Source of the DNA: Pseudopedobacter saltans DSM 12145
GTDB taxonomy: Bacteria > Bacteroidota > Bacteroidia > Sphingobacteriales > Sphingobacteriaceae
Direction of reading: 5' to 3'
NCBI RefSeq assembly: GCF_000190735.1
Contig: NC_015177.1
Span: forward strand, 3,038,001-3,102,000
Length of the DNA: 64,000 nt
Below the pieces are notes generated by a model. It did not search any database. It was given only the letters and a program-made list of their open reading frames with translations, and had not been told where the DNA came from. A program made the position numbers and the translations under genes. Shown here in pieces: positions 36,948 to 44,875 of this stretch (positions are counted from its first letter, which is position 1; every line of letters starts with the position of its first letter).

Positions 36948-38723
36948 ATGAAAATAAAAGGTGGTGAATTTATTATCAAAGAAACAGAGGCTAGAGACGT
37001 CTTTGTTCCTGAAGAATTTGATGAAGAGCAATTGATGATAAAAAAAACCTGCGAAGATTTTTTACAGACAGAAATATATCCCAGGCTGGAGGAAATCGAT
37101 CAGCAAAAAGAAGGCTTGATGCAGGAACTTATGGATAAGGCCGGCGAGTTAGGCTTGCTTGCCGTATCTATTCCAGAAGAATATGGAGGATTTGGAAAAA
37201 ACTTTAACACTTCCATGTTGGTGACCGATATTATTGGGGCCGGACATTCTTTCGCGGTGGCTTTGTCTGCTCATACAGGTATAGGAACGCTTCCAATACT
37301 TTACTATGGCAATGAGGAACAGAAAAACAAATACATTCCAAAACTGGCTTCCGGCGAACTAAAAGCTGCTTATTGCCTAACAGAACCGAACTCTGGTTCT
37401 GATGCCAACAGCGGTAAAACCAAAGCTACATTAAATCCCGAAGGCTCTCATTACCTTATTAATGGGCAAAAAATGTGGATTACGAATGGTGGGTTTGCAG
37501 ATATATTTATTGTATTTGCCAGAATAGAAGACGATAAAAACCTGACTGCTTTTATTGTAGAACGGAATTTTGGTGGCATCAGCATGAATCCTGAGGAACA
37601 TAAAATGGGGATTAAGGGATCTTCCACTAGACAGATTTTCTTTAATGATTGCCCTGTTCCAGTTGAAAATATGCTTTCGGAAAGGGGAAATGGTTTCAAA
37701 ATTGCCGTTAATATTCTAAATATAGGCCGTATCAAACTGGGAGCTGCCACAATAGGATCATCGCGGAAAGTTATAGATACAGCGATAAACTATGCTAATG
37801 AAAGGGTACAGTTCGGTTTACAGATCTCGAAATTTGGCGCTATCCGATATAAATTGGCAGAGATGGCCACACGCAACTTTGCGATAGAAAGCGCCACCTA
37901 CAGAGCTGGACAAAATATAGATGACGCTTATAACGGATTAGTCGCATCTGGAATGGATTCCGCAAAAGCTAAACTAAAATCTACCGAAGAGTTTGCTGTA
38001 GAATGTGCAATTATCAAAGTATGGGGATCCGAGATGCTGGATTACGTTGTAGATGAAGGTGTACAGATTTACGGAGGTATGGGCTTTTCCGCCGAAGCAC
38101 CAATGGATCGGGCTTATCGGGATAGCAGGATAAACCGGATTTTTGAAGGAACAAATGAAATTAACAGGCTGCTTATTGTAGATATGCTTTTAAAAAGAGC
38201 AATGAAGGGCGAATTAGATTTGATGACCCCAGCTCAGACGGTGGCCAGTGAACTGATGTCTATTCCCGATTTTAATACAGGAGAAGATGAAACTTTATTT
38301 GCTGCAGAAAAGAAAATCCTTAAAAATCTAAAAAAAGCAGGATTAATGATTGCAGGTGCCGCTGTACAGAAATTAATGATGACTTTGGCTAAGGAACAGG
38401 AGATCCTGATGAATATTGCCGATATCATTGGCTATGTATACGTTGCCGAATCAACTTTGCTCAGAGTGGAAAAACTGGTTGCTATGAAAGGTGAAGAAGC
38501 TGTTTCGGGTCAAATAGATATGATGAAAATCTATATGCAGGAAGCGGTAGATAAAGTCCATTTGGCGGGAAAAGAAGCGTTAAATTCTTTTGCTGATGGC
38601 GATGAACTGAATATGATGTTGATGGGATTAAGGCGCTTTACCAAAACCGCACCCTTCAATATTAAAGACGCAAGACAACGCGTAGCTAAAAAGCTTATAG
38701 AACAAAATAAATATTGTTTTTAA
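36948..38723 (+). CDS. fadE: Acyl-CoA dehydrogenase
   Basis: A 591-aa flavoprotein for the first step of beta-oxidation. The N- and middle domains show YGGFGKNFNTSML, AYCLTEPNSGSDANSGKT and KMWITNGGFADIF. The catalytic base is probably the Glu in RIFEGTNEINRLL. A C-terminal extension of about 160 residues (430-591) matches the long VLCAD/ACAD9-like or Bacillus FadE type. The ATG at 36948 gives MKIKGGEFIIKE, a normal start for this group. Electron-transfer flavoprotein genes are not in the window. Confidence 0.92.
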   Translation: MKIKGGEFIIKETEARDVFVPEEFDEEQLMIKKTCEDFLQTEIYPRLEEIDQQKEGLMQELMDKAGELGLLAVSIPEEYGGFGKNFNTSMLVTDIIGAGHSFAVALSAHTGIGTLPILYYGNEEQKNKYIPKLASGELKAAYCLTEPNSGSDANSGKTKATLNPEGSHYLINGQKMWITNGGFADIFIVFARIEDDKNLTAFIVERNFGGISMNPEEHKMGIKGSSTRQIFFNDCPVPVENMLSERGNGFKIAVNILNIGRIKLGAATIGSSRKVIDTAINYANERVQFGLQISKFGAIRYKLAEMATRNFAIESATYRAGQNIDDAYNGLVASGMDSAKAKLKSTEEFAVECAIIKVWGSEMLDYVVDEGVQIYGGMGFSAEAPMDRAYRDSRINRIFEGTNEINRLLIVDMLLKRAMKGELDLMTPAQTVASELMSIPDFNTGEDETLFAAEKKILKNLKKAGLMIAGAAVQKLMMTLAKEQEILMNIADIIGYVYVAESTLLRVEKLVAMKGEEAVSGQIDMMKIYMQEAVDKVHLAGKEALNSFADGDELNMMLMGLRRFTKTAPFNIKDARQRVAKKLIEQNKYCF

Positions 38724-38804
38724 TAAAGCAGTTTAAATATATTGTAAAATTTGAGACTAATCAAAGATTACAAAATACTCACGCATAAGCGGCCATAAAG
38801 CCGA

Positions 38805-38850
38805 AAATTATTGATAAGGGACGGAGTTGATCGGCCTTTATCAATAATTT
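38805..38850. terminator. Large stem-loop downstream of fadE
   Basis: AAATTATTGATAA (38805-38817) is perfectly complementary to TTATCAATAATTT (38838-38850) around a 20-nt loop. It lies about 80 bp past the fadE stop and 70 bp before cbpA. There is a T-rich but interrupted tail, so termination is plausible and not certain. The adjacent TATTTTGGTATAC could belong to the cbpA promoter. Confidence 0.45.
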
Positions 38851-38919
38851 AGATGCTATTTTATTTATATTTTGGTATACATTGTGTGCTTAACATCATG
38901 ATGATTTTAATCTAAAACA

Positions 38920-39819
38920 ATGGATTATATTGACTATTACAAAATATTAGGTATCAGCAAAAATGCTACTGCCGACGAAATAAAAAAAGCTTACCGAAAG
39001 CTGGCGCGTAACCATCATCCTGATTTAAACCCACACAATAAAGAGGCAGAAAAACGCTTTCAGCAAATTAATGAAGCAAATGAAGTCTTGAGCGATCCTG
39101 AAAAAAGAAAAAAATACGATCAATACGGAAAGAACTGGAAACAGGCCGAGCAGTTTGAAGAAGCTAAAAAACAACAGCAGGCATCAGGGGCTTACACGAG
39201 TGGCAATCCATTTAGTGGTGGCTCGCACTATACATATAATGACGATGATGATTATTCTGATTTCTTTTCATCTATGTTTGGGAATCGGGAAAGCAGCAGA
39301 CAAACAAAGTTTAGAGGACAGGATTTACGCGCTTCTTTACAAATGAATTTATCTGAAGCATATACCGAGCAAAAGCAAACATTTACCGTAAATGGGAGGA
39401 ATATTCGCATTACCATTCCAGCTGGTATTGAAAACGGACAGGAGATAAAATTGAAAGGCTATGGCACCGATGGTGTAAATGGTGGCCCTAAGGGTGATTT
39501 ATATATTACTTTCGAAGTAAAAAACGATACTTCTTTTATTCGAAAAGGAAATGACCTTTATGCCAATATTCCACTGGATCTTTATACGGCAATTCTAGGA
39601 GGAGAGACAACGATAGATACAATGAGCGGAAAGTTAAAACTGAAAATCAATCCTGAAACGCAAAACGAAACCAAAATACGACTAAAGGGCAAAGGATTTC
39701 CTATATATAAACAAGAAGGCTCTTTTGGAGACTTGTATATTACCTGGCAAATCCAAATACCTAAGCATTTAACTGCTAAAGAAAAGGAACTGTTTGAACA
39801 ACTTTCTAAAGAACGATAA
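38920..39819 (+). CDS. cbpA: CbpA-type J-domain protein (DnaJ-like co-chaperone)
   Basis: A 299-aa type II J-protein. The J domain (4-70) has the HPD motif in [10 protein letters not shown] glycine/serine-rich linker with [15 protein letters not shown] follows, then two C-terminal substrate-binding beta domains (about 130-299; [28 protein letters not shown]). There is no zinc-finger domain. It stimulates DnaK ATPase and may bind DNA. The next gene encodes a CbpM-like partner starting one base after its stop. Confidence 0.9.
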   Translation: MDYIDYYKILGISKNATADEIKKAYRKLARNHHPDLNPHNKEAEKRFQQINEANEVLSDPEKRKKYDQYGKNWKQAEQFEEAKKQQQASGAYTSGNPFSGGSHYTYNDDDDYSDFFSSMFGNRESSRQTKFRGQDLRASLQMNLSEAYTEQKQTFTVNGRNIRITIPAGIENGQEIKLKGYGTDGVNGGPKGDLYITFEVKNDTSFIRKGNDLYANIPLDLYTAILGGETTIDTMSGKLKLKINPETQNETKIRLKGKGFPIYKQEGSFGDLYITWQIQIPKHLTAKEKELFEQLSKER

Positions 39820-39820
39820 A

Positions 39821-40114
39821 ATGGGAGAAGAAAAAAGAATATCTGTAGAACAATGTTGTGCTTATTATAGTATTGAAATTTCATTTATGCAGCAGTTAGA
39901 TGAACACGGACTAATCAATTTAAGTCATTCAAAAGAAAAAACATTTATTGATTATGAACAATTAGCCGATTTGGAAAGATATATACGACTACATTATGAT
40001 TTGGAAATTAATATGGAAGGCCTGGAAACCATTAAGCATTTACTCCAACGAATACAGAATCTTCAAAACGAAGTAAAAAGACTTCACAATGAATCGCATA
40101 CAGGCAATTCATGA
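39821..40114 (+). CDS. cbpM: CbpM-like chaperone modulator
   Basis: A 97-aa MerR-like helical protein (EEKRISVEQCCAYYSIEI; LEINMEGLETIKHLLQRI) ending in a coiled coil. The open frame reaches back to 39794, but the ATG at 39821, one base after the cbpA stop (39819), gives the expected MGEEKR start. In E. coli, CbpM binds the J domain of CbpA and inhibits it. The gene pair and spacing here support the same role, by homology and context. Confidence 0.82.
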   Translation: MGEEKRISVEQCCAYYSIEISFMQQLDEHGLINLSHSKEKTFIDYEQLADLERYIRLHYDLEINMEGLETIKHLLQRIQNLQNEVKRLHNESHTGNS

Positions 40115-40164
40115 GTACCGATGTAGTATAAAAAAGTATTAGATTAAATACCGATTAGCTTACC

Positions 40165-40557
40165 TTATTTCAATATATTTTCAGAATCATATATCAACAC
40201 CTTTTTCCATAAATGCTCCGATTCCGAAATGAATACTTTGTGAGCAACTTCTTCCTGGTATTTGTCATGCATTTCTCTGGAGTCGAATGTCACCATTAAA
40301 CAATAACTGTAAGTTTTGTCAATTACCGGTCTATCTGTTGAAGCCGGTACGCCTAAATGCTTTGTTTTTATAAAAACAGAGGTATTGACAAATTTGGTTA
40401 AGGATTTTTCAAAAGCCTCCCTGTCTTTCTTACTATCTGGATTTTTTAGCCAAAACAGAACGGTATGTACAAATTTACCGTTTGGGCTTTCCTCTGCAAT
40501 TGAGCTATTCATAAAACAGGTTATACTAAAAAATAGAATTAAGCAGATCTTTTTCAT
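40165..40557 (-). CDS. Secreted Dabb-domain (stress-responsive A/B barrel) protein
   Basis: A 130-aa protein with a signal peptide (1-22) followed by a dimeric alpha/beta barrel domain: FVHTVLFWLKNPDSK at the start and YSYCLMVTFDSREMHDKYQ in the middle. Dabb proteins are structurally well known, but their activity is mostly unassigned, and export is less common than a cytosolic location. It is convergent with cbpM and divergent from the FKBP genes, with no functional partner nearby. Confidence 0.83.
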   Translation of the reverse strand: MKKICLILFFSITCFMNSSIAEESPNGKFVHTVLFWLKNPDSKKDREAFEKSLTKFVNTSVFIKTKHLGVPASTDRPVIDKTYSYCLMVTFDSREMHDKYQEEVAHKVFISESEHLWKKVLIYDSENILK

Positions 40558-40691
40558 TCTCGAAAATAAAAAAAAAGTTACAAAGTAGATCTTATATTCT
40601 GTAGCAGAGAAATAACACCGACTCGTATAGTCTTAAAAAATGTTAAATAGTAGGTTTATCTAAAAAGATAAATAAATTTGTGGATAAAGTT

Positions 40692-41186
40692 ATGAGAAAA
40701 TTACTGGTTTATGTTGTGGTAGTAAGTAGTATGTTTATCTTTGGTTCTTGTCTGAAGACGGAAGATACACCGAATTATCAGCAACAAATGCAAGATCAGC
40801 TGAATAGTGAAGAGATGATAATTAGTAGATTTCTGGTGGAAAAAAATATAGCTGCTACAAGAGATGCTACAGGAATTTACTTCTACAAATATGAACAGAA
40901 CAAAGATCGGAATGAGAAATACAATTACACTCCAAATACAATTATCACCGTAAAATATACTGGGAGACTTTTAAATGGAACTGTTTTTGACTCGAGAGAA
41001 CAAGAAACTAACTTCAGATTGGGAGAGGTGATATTCGGTTGGCAAGTAGGTATACAACTTATGCAAAAAGGCGAGAAATTACGGTTAATCATTCCGTCTG
41101 TATATGGTTACGGAAATAAAAGCCTGGGGTTAATACCTGCTAACTCAATCTTAGACTTTGATATAGAATTAATAGACATAAAATAA
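40692..41186 (+). CDS. FKBP-type peptidyl-prolyl isomerase lipoprotein
   Basis: A 164-aa lipoprotein (lipobox FIFGSC) with one FKBP domain in its second half: ITVKYTGRLLNGTVFDSRE, GWQVGIQLMQKGEKLRLIIP and YGNKSLGLIPANSILDFDIE. It catalyses proline isomerisation, aiding folding in the periplasm. A GTG at 40680 is in frame, but it is the end of a TAAATTTG -7-like box (40673-40680), so the ATG at 40692 with a very short leader is preferred. The second FKBP gene follows after 3 bp. Confidence 0.88.
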   Translation: MRKLLVYVVVVSSMFIFGSCLKTEDTPNYQQQMQDQLNSEEMIISRFLVEKNIAATRDATGIYFYKYEQNKDRNEKYNYTPNTIITVKYTGRLLNGTVFDSREQETNFRLGEVIFGWQVGIQLMQKGEKLRLIIPSVYGYGNKSLGLIPANSILDFDIELIDIK

Positions 41187-41189
41187 AAA

Positions 41190-42092
41190 ATGATAAAAAA
41201 AATTTTAGGATTTGTGCTTACTTGCTCTATTTTCTTAGGCGCATGTACAAAGGAAACAAGAACATTACAAGAAATAGAAGAGCTAAGCATTAAGGAATTC
41301 CTAACCAAAAACAATTTAACTTCTAAATTTAAAAAAGATAGTACAGGGTTCTATTATATGACTGTAAAAGAAGGCCACGGAGACACATTACAGAATTATA
41401 ACCAGGCTTTTTTCTTATTGGAATTGAAATCCTTAGAGGGGACTGACATTGCAACTACCAGTTTGCTTATTAATTCTGCCGAGACTTATTCATATATGCC
41501 AAATCTCAATTCTGTAAAGAATGGGTTTATCGGCTATGTTTCTCCTATCGGCTTAAGGAATGTTCTTTTGAAAGCTAAATACGGCGAAAAAATCCGAGCG
41601 CTATTACCGTCGTATGTAATGTTTGGAAAGAATGGATACAGTACTGTAATTAAAGGCAATACTGTTCTTGATGCCACTCTTGATATTATAAATGCTAAAA
41701 CTCAGGCAGCTGCAGAGGATACATTAATTAACAGATATATAAAGACAACAGGACAAAGCTATACTAAAGACGAAGAAACAGGGCTTTACTATCGAATTAT
41801 TAATGAAGGAACAGGTGCTCAAATAGCGATTGGAAGCACTATAAAAGCGGTATATACGGGTAAACTTTTTAATGGTAAAGTTTTTGATTCGTCCACCAAA
41901 GATTCTCCTTTTGAAACGACAATTTATAATGGAAGTCTGATTACCGGTTGGATTGAAGGTATTCAAAAAATCAAAAAAGGCGGTCGCATTGAACTTCTTA
42001 TTCCATCTTATCTAGCTTATGGGGCCAATGGAAGTGGTGCAATTTTACCAAATACTCCTTTATACTTTGATATTGAAGTTTTAGCCGAATAA
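41190..42092 (+). CDS. Two-domain FKBP-type peptidyl-prolyl isomerase lipoprotein
   Basis: A 300-aa lipoprotein (lipobox IFLGAC). The C-terminal half is a recognisable FKBP domain (IKAVYTGKLFNGKVFDSST, GWIEGIQKIKKGGRIELLIP, GAILPNTPLYFDIE). The N-terminal half (about 55-170) has the same layout but diverged binding-site residues and is probably a degenerate FKBP repeat. Domain 1 may serve substrate binding or dimerisation. It is co-transcribed with the single-domain FKBP gene. Confidence 0.87.
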   Translation: MIKKILGFVLTCSIFLGACTKETRTLQEIEELSIKEFLTKNNLTSKFKKDSTGFYYMTVKEGHGDTLQNYNQAFFLLELKSLEGTDIATTSLLINSAETYSYMPNLNSVKNGFIGYVSPIGLRNVLLKAKYGEKIRALLPSYVMFGKNGYSTVIKGNTVLDATLDIINAKTQAAAEDTLINRYIKTTGQSYTKDEETGLYYRIINEGTGAQIAIGSTIKAVYTGKLFNGKVFDSSTKDSPFETTIYNGSLITGWIEGIQKIKKGGRIELLIPSYLAYGANGSGAILPNTPLYFDIEVLAE

Positions 42093-42145
42093 TCACTCTT
42101 CCAATTGGCAAATATTTTGATAGTATGATATAAAAACATCCTATC

Positions 42146-42475
42146 ATGAAAAAGAAAATTTTAATTGGTATTTCTGCATTAGCTCTACTTATTGGCTTTA
42201 ATACAATAGATGCAAATGCACAGAAAAAAACAGAAAAAGCTGTAGAAAACACAGGAAAAGCTATTGAAAAGGGAGCTAAAGCTGTGGGAGATAAAACCGC
42301 AGAAGTGGCTTCTAAAGGAGCTTCAAAAGTTGCAGACCAAACCTACAGAGGGAAAATGGCTCCTGACGGATCCAATGTTTATATAGATAGCCATAACAAA
42401 AAGTACTATATAGACAAAAAGGGTAAAAAAATATATTTAAAGCCTTCTCAAATAAAAGACAGGCCTAAAAGCTAA
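42146..42475 (+). CDS. Small secreted protein with amphipathic lysine/alanine-rich helix
   Basis: A 109-aa protein of no recognised family. A signal peptide (1-28, ending DANAQ) is followed by a region of alternating Lys/Glu/Ala (about 30-65; EKAVENTGKAIEKGAKAVG). A compact C-terminal part contains SNVYIDSHNKKYYIDKKGKK, which looks like a short repeated beta unit (YID..NKKYYID..GKK). The helical part resembles LEA-like or apolipoprotein-like amphipathic helices. It may bind envelope surfaces; this is a guess. Confidence 0.72.
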   Translation: MKKKILIGISALALLIGFNTIDANAQKKTEKAVENTGKAIEKGAKAVGDKTAEVASKGASKVADQTYRGKMAPDGSNVYIDSHNKKYYIDKKGKKIYLKPSQIKDRPKS

Positions 42476-42503
42476 AAAAGGGAATCAGATGATTCCCTTT
42501 TTT
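42474..42503. terminator. Bidirectional rho-independent terminator
   Basis: A perfect 14-bp stem, AAAAAAGGGAATCA / TGATTCCCTTTTTT, with a 2-nt loop lies between convergent genes. It serves the small secreted protein gene on the plus strand and the OmpR-type regulator on the minus strand, whose stop codon (42502-42504) overlaps the end of the stem. Confidence 0.9.
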
Positions 42504-43191
42504 ATGCGTTGAATTTGTACCCAACCCCCCTTATTGTCTGAAGATATTCTGGTCTGTCAGGATTTTCTTCAATTTTTTTTCTCAGCCTTACGATATGCAT
42601 ATCTAAAGTTCTCGTATTGACATCAGAGTTATAACCCCAAACTTCCAGCATCAGATCGTCCCTACTGATAACTTTATTTACATTCTTAAGGAAATATAAC
42701 AAAATTCTGTTTTCCAGAATGGTTAGCTCTATTTTCTTTCCGTTTTTTACAATAGAATGTATATGAGGAGGGTGATGTTCCATATCTCCGAAACGAGATA
42801 TCTCATGTTTATCATGATTGACAAGAAACTTTACTTTACTGTCTAACAGAGCAACCAATACATCCATATTAAACGGCTTTGTGACATAATCAGATACTCC
42901 AAAATTATAAGCATCTATTTTATCTAAATCCTGTGCTTTAGCAGTCATCATAATAACCAAACCATCATATCCTTTTTCTCTTAACGTTTTACAAACCTCC
43001 GATCCCTGCATTGCTGGCAACATCCAGTCTAAAAGTACAATTTCCGGATTTTCTTTTAACACCAATTCTACCGCATCGCCTCCACTTCCCGTCTCTACTG
43101 TGGTGTACCCTTCCGATTTTAAACGATGAACAACTAAGAATCTTAAATTTTCATCATCTTCGACAACTGCGATTTTGCTGTTTCTTTGCAT
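42502..43191 (-). CDS. OmpR/PhoB-family response regulator
   Basis: A 229-aa regulator with a receiver (1-120; acidic EDD at 11-13, Asp55 in EIVLLDWMLPAMQG, Lys in VTKPFNMD) and a C-terminal winged-helix DNA-binding domain (about 130-229; LTILENRILLYFLKN, DVNTRTLDMHIVRLRKK). It is the last gene of a three-gene operon and lies one base after the kinase gene. Its regulon is not evident from the window. The layout resembles Bacteroides RprXY. Confidence 0.92.
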   Translation of the reverse strand: MQRNSKIAVVEDDENLRFLVVHRLKSEGYTTVETGSGGDAVELVLKENPEIVLLDWMLPAMQGSEVCKTLREKGYDGLVIMMTAKAQDLDKIDAYNFGVSDYVTKPFNMDVLVALLDSKVKFLVNHDKHEISRFGDMEHHPPHIHSIVKNGKKIELTILENRILLYFLKNVNKVISRDDLMLEVWGYNSDVNTRTLDMHIVRLRKKIEENPDRPEYLQTIRGVGYKFNA

Positions 43192-43192
43192 A

Positions 43193-44869
43193 TTATTTAC
43201 TGATATAAGGCAATTCTACTATAAATTCTGATCCTGTACCTATTTTACTGTTTACAGTAATATCACCTTTCATTAAGTTAACAAGTTCCTTACAAAAAGC
43301 CAAACCTAAACCTATACTTCCCTGCTGATTATACTGGCTTTCAATTCTATAAAATTTTTTAAAAATATTATTAATTTCCTTTTTTTCTATACCTATTCCT
43401 TTATCCTTAAAACTAAATACAATATTTTTCTTTTTTTTAGAAACCGTAATTTTCAAATATTTAAGGTTAGGGTTAGAGTACTTATAAGCATTTTCAATTA
43501 AATTTTGATAAATACTAGTTAACAACACCGGATCGGATAAAAATGTTTTAACGCTCCTTTTAACATCTAAATCTATTTTATAATCAGGATATTTTAGTTC
43601 ATATCCGTTGATAATATTTTGAGAAAATTCTTCCAATTCTATCTCGACCTCCTTAATATGAATGGTTTTATTTTCAATCTGAGTAAATGACAATAACTTG
43701 TTCATCAACTCATTTAATTTATCAGCTTCCTCATCCAGTATCTTACCGTAATGCTGCAGCTCTGCTAAACTTAAATCATGAGCACTTCTTATATTATTGC
43801 CAGCAATCTTTATCACAGAAACCGGAGTTTTAAATTCATGAGTCAGATTATTTACAAAATCGTATTGTAATTTGAACAGCTTTCTGCTCATACGGAAATT
43901 CCTGTAAATCAAAAAAGTAATTATAATCATTATAGCATAGATAAAGAAAACACCGAAGGCGATAGGCAGGAACCGCCTGTTTACTTCTTTCTCTAGAAAT
44001 AATTTGCTACTGGTAAAGTATAATTTATAAGCAGAAAATGCACCTGGCAGCGGCATACTGGTATTCAGGTAATGAGGGTTATCAAAAATATTCCCAGAAG
44101 ATAACTCCTCTATCGTAATATTTTGATATAGGTTTGGATGCCTATTTGTAACTTTCAATTTATGCGGATTCAGCTCGAAAGAGAACAGGTCTAATTCATA
44201 AACAGGTGGTTTCTTCTCTCTATTATTCATGATATCCTGAAAAGCACTAATTTCCTGCCTTCGGGGAACGTTCATGTAACTTATACGATTGGATGTGATA
44301 TTGTAAAAAATCTTAAAAACGACCTCGTTACTTACATTCTTCGTAGTATCCGCAGATTCGATAAAAGCCGCCAGCTTTAGTCCGATGTTGTTAAACTCGT
44401 CTGCATTGCTTAGGCTCAACCTTCCTGGCTTTTTACTATCATAAATAACTATGGAATCTAAGGGAATTCTCTTTCCGAACTTGTAGATACTTTTTATACC
44501 TATACCTAAATTTCTAACTGCAATGCCGTGGTTAATATTCCTGTCGCTTACATAAGAGTCATAAAATGTAACTGTTTCTACAAATGGATATTTTTTTAAT
44601 ACCGTATCCGCATATCTGGAAGCAGAAAGTGAATCTAAAAACCCTTGATAATAGGATATTTCAGGAATTGACTGCTGAAAAAAAGCTTCATAAGAAGACA
44701 TGGTACTCTCCAGAACATCAACTTTAAGAGAATTAAATTCGCTTTGTACCTGGCGTCTGACAAGGTTATGTCCTAAACCCAATGCTACTATCAAGGAAAC
44801 AGAAAGCAGTATCAGGAATAGGAAAATGAGTAACCTATTTTTCTGGAAATCTACTCTATCTGCTCTCAT
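43193..44869 (-). CDS. Sensor histidine kinase with large periplasmic domain
   Basis: An inner-membrane kinase of 558 residues. TM1 is about 12-35, a periplasmic sensor region of about 265 residues (36-300) follows, and TM2 is about 301-323. HisKA has His344 in NNLTHEFKTPVSV, and HATPase is about 440-558 with NLIENAYKYS, KDKGIGIEK and GSIGLGLAFCKEL. The sensor region matches no family I recognise. It sits 6 bp after the gene for a dead S9 peptidase lipoprotein and 1 bp before its regulator, so periplasmic contact with that lipoprotein is plausible. Confidence 0.9.
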   Translation of the reverse strand: MRADRVDFQKNRLLIFLFLILLSVSLIVALGLGHNLVRRQVQSEFNSLKVDVLESTMSSYEAFFQQSIPEISYYQGFLDSLSASRYADTVLKKYPFVETVTFYDSYVSDRNINHGIAVRNLGIGIKSIYKFGKRIPLDSIVIYDSKKPGRLSLSNADEFNNIGLKLAAFIESADTTKNVSNEVVFKIFYNITSNRISYMNVPRRQEISAFQDIMNNREKKPPVYELDLFSFELNPHKLKVTNRHPNLYQNITIEELSSGNIFDNPHYLNTSMPLPGAFSAYKLYFTSSKLFLEKEVNRRFLPIAFGVFFIYAIMIIITFLIYRNFRMSRKLFKLQYDFVNNLTHEFKTPVSVIKIAGNNIRSAHDLSLAELQHYGKILDEEADKLNELMNKLLSFTQIENKTIHIKEVEIELEEFSQNIINGYELKYPDYKIDLDVKRSVKTFLSDPVLLTSIYQNLIENAYKYSNPNLKYLKITVSKKKKNIVFSFKDKGIGIEKKEINNIFKKFYRIESQYNQQGSIGLGLAFCKELVNLMKGDITVNSKIGTGSEFIVELPYISK

Positions 44870-44875
44870 AAGAAA

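Noticed and set aside
36761-36979. 72-codon minus-strand frame between fadA and fadE
   Set aside because: It covers the palindromic spacer and the fadE start. The low-complexity residues reflect the AT-rich repeats.
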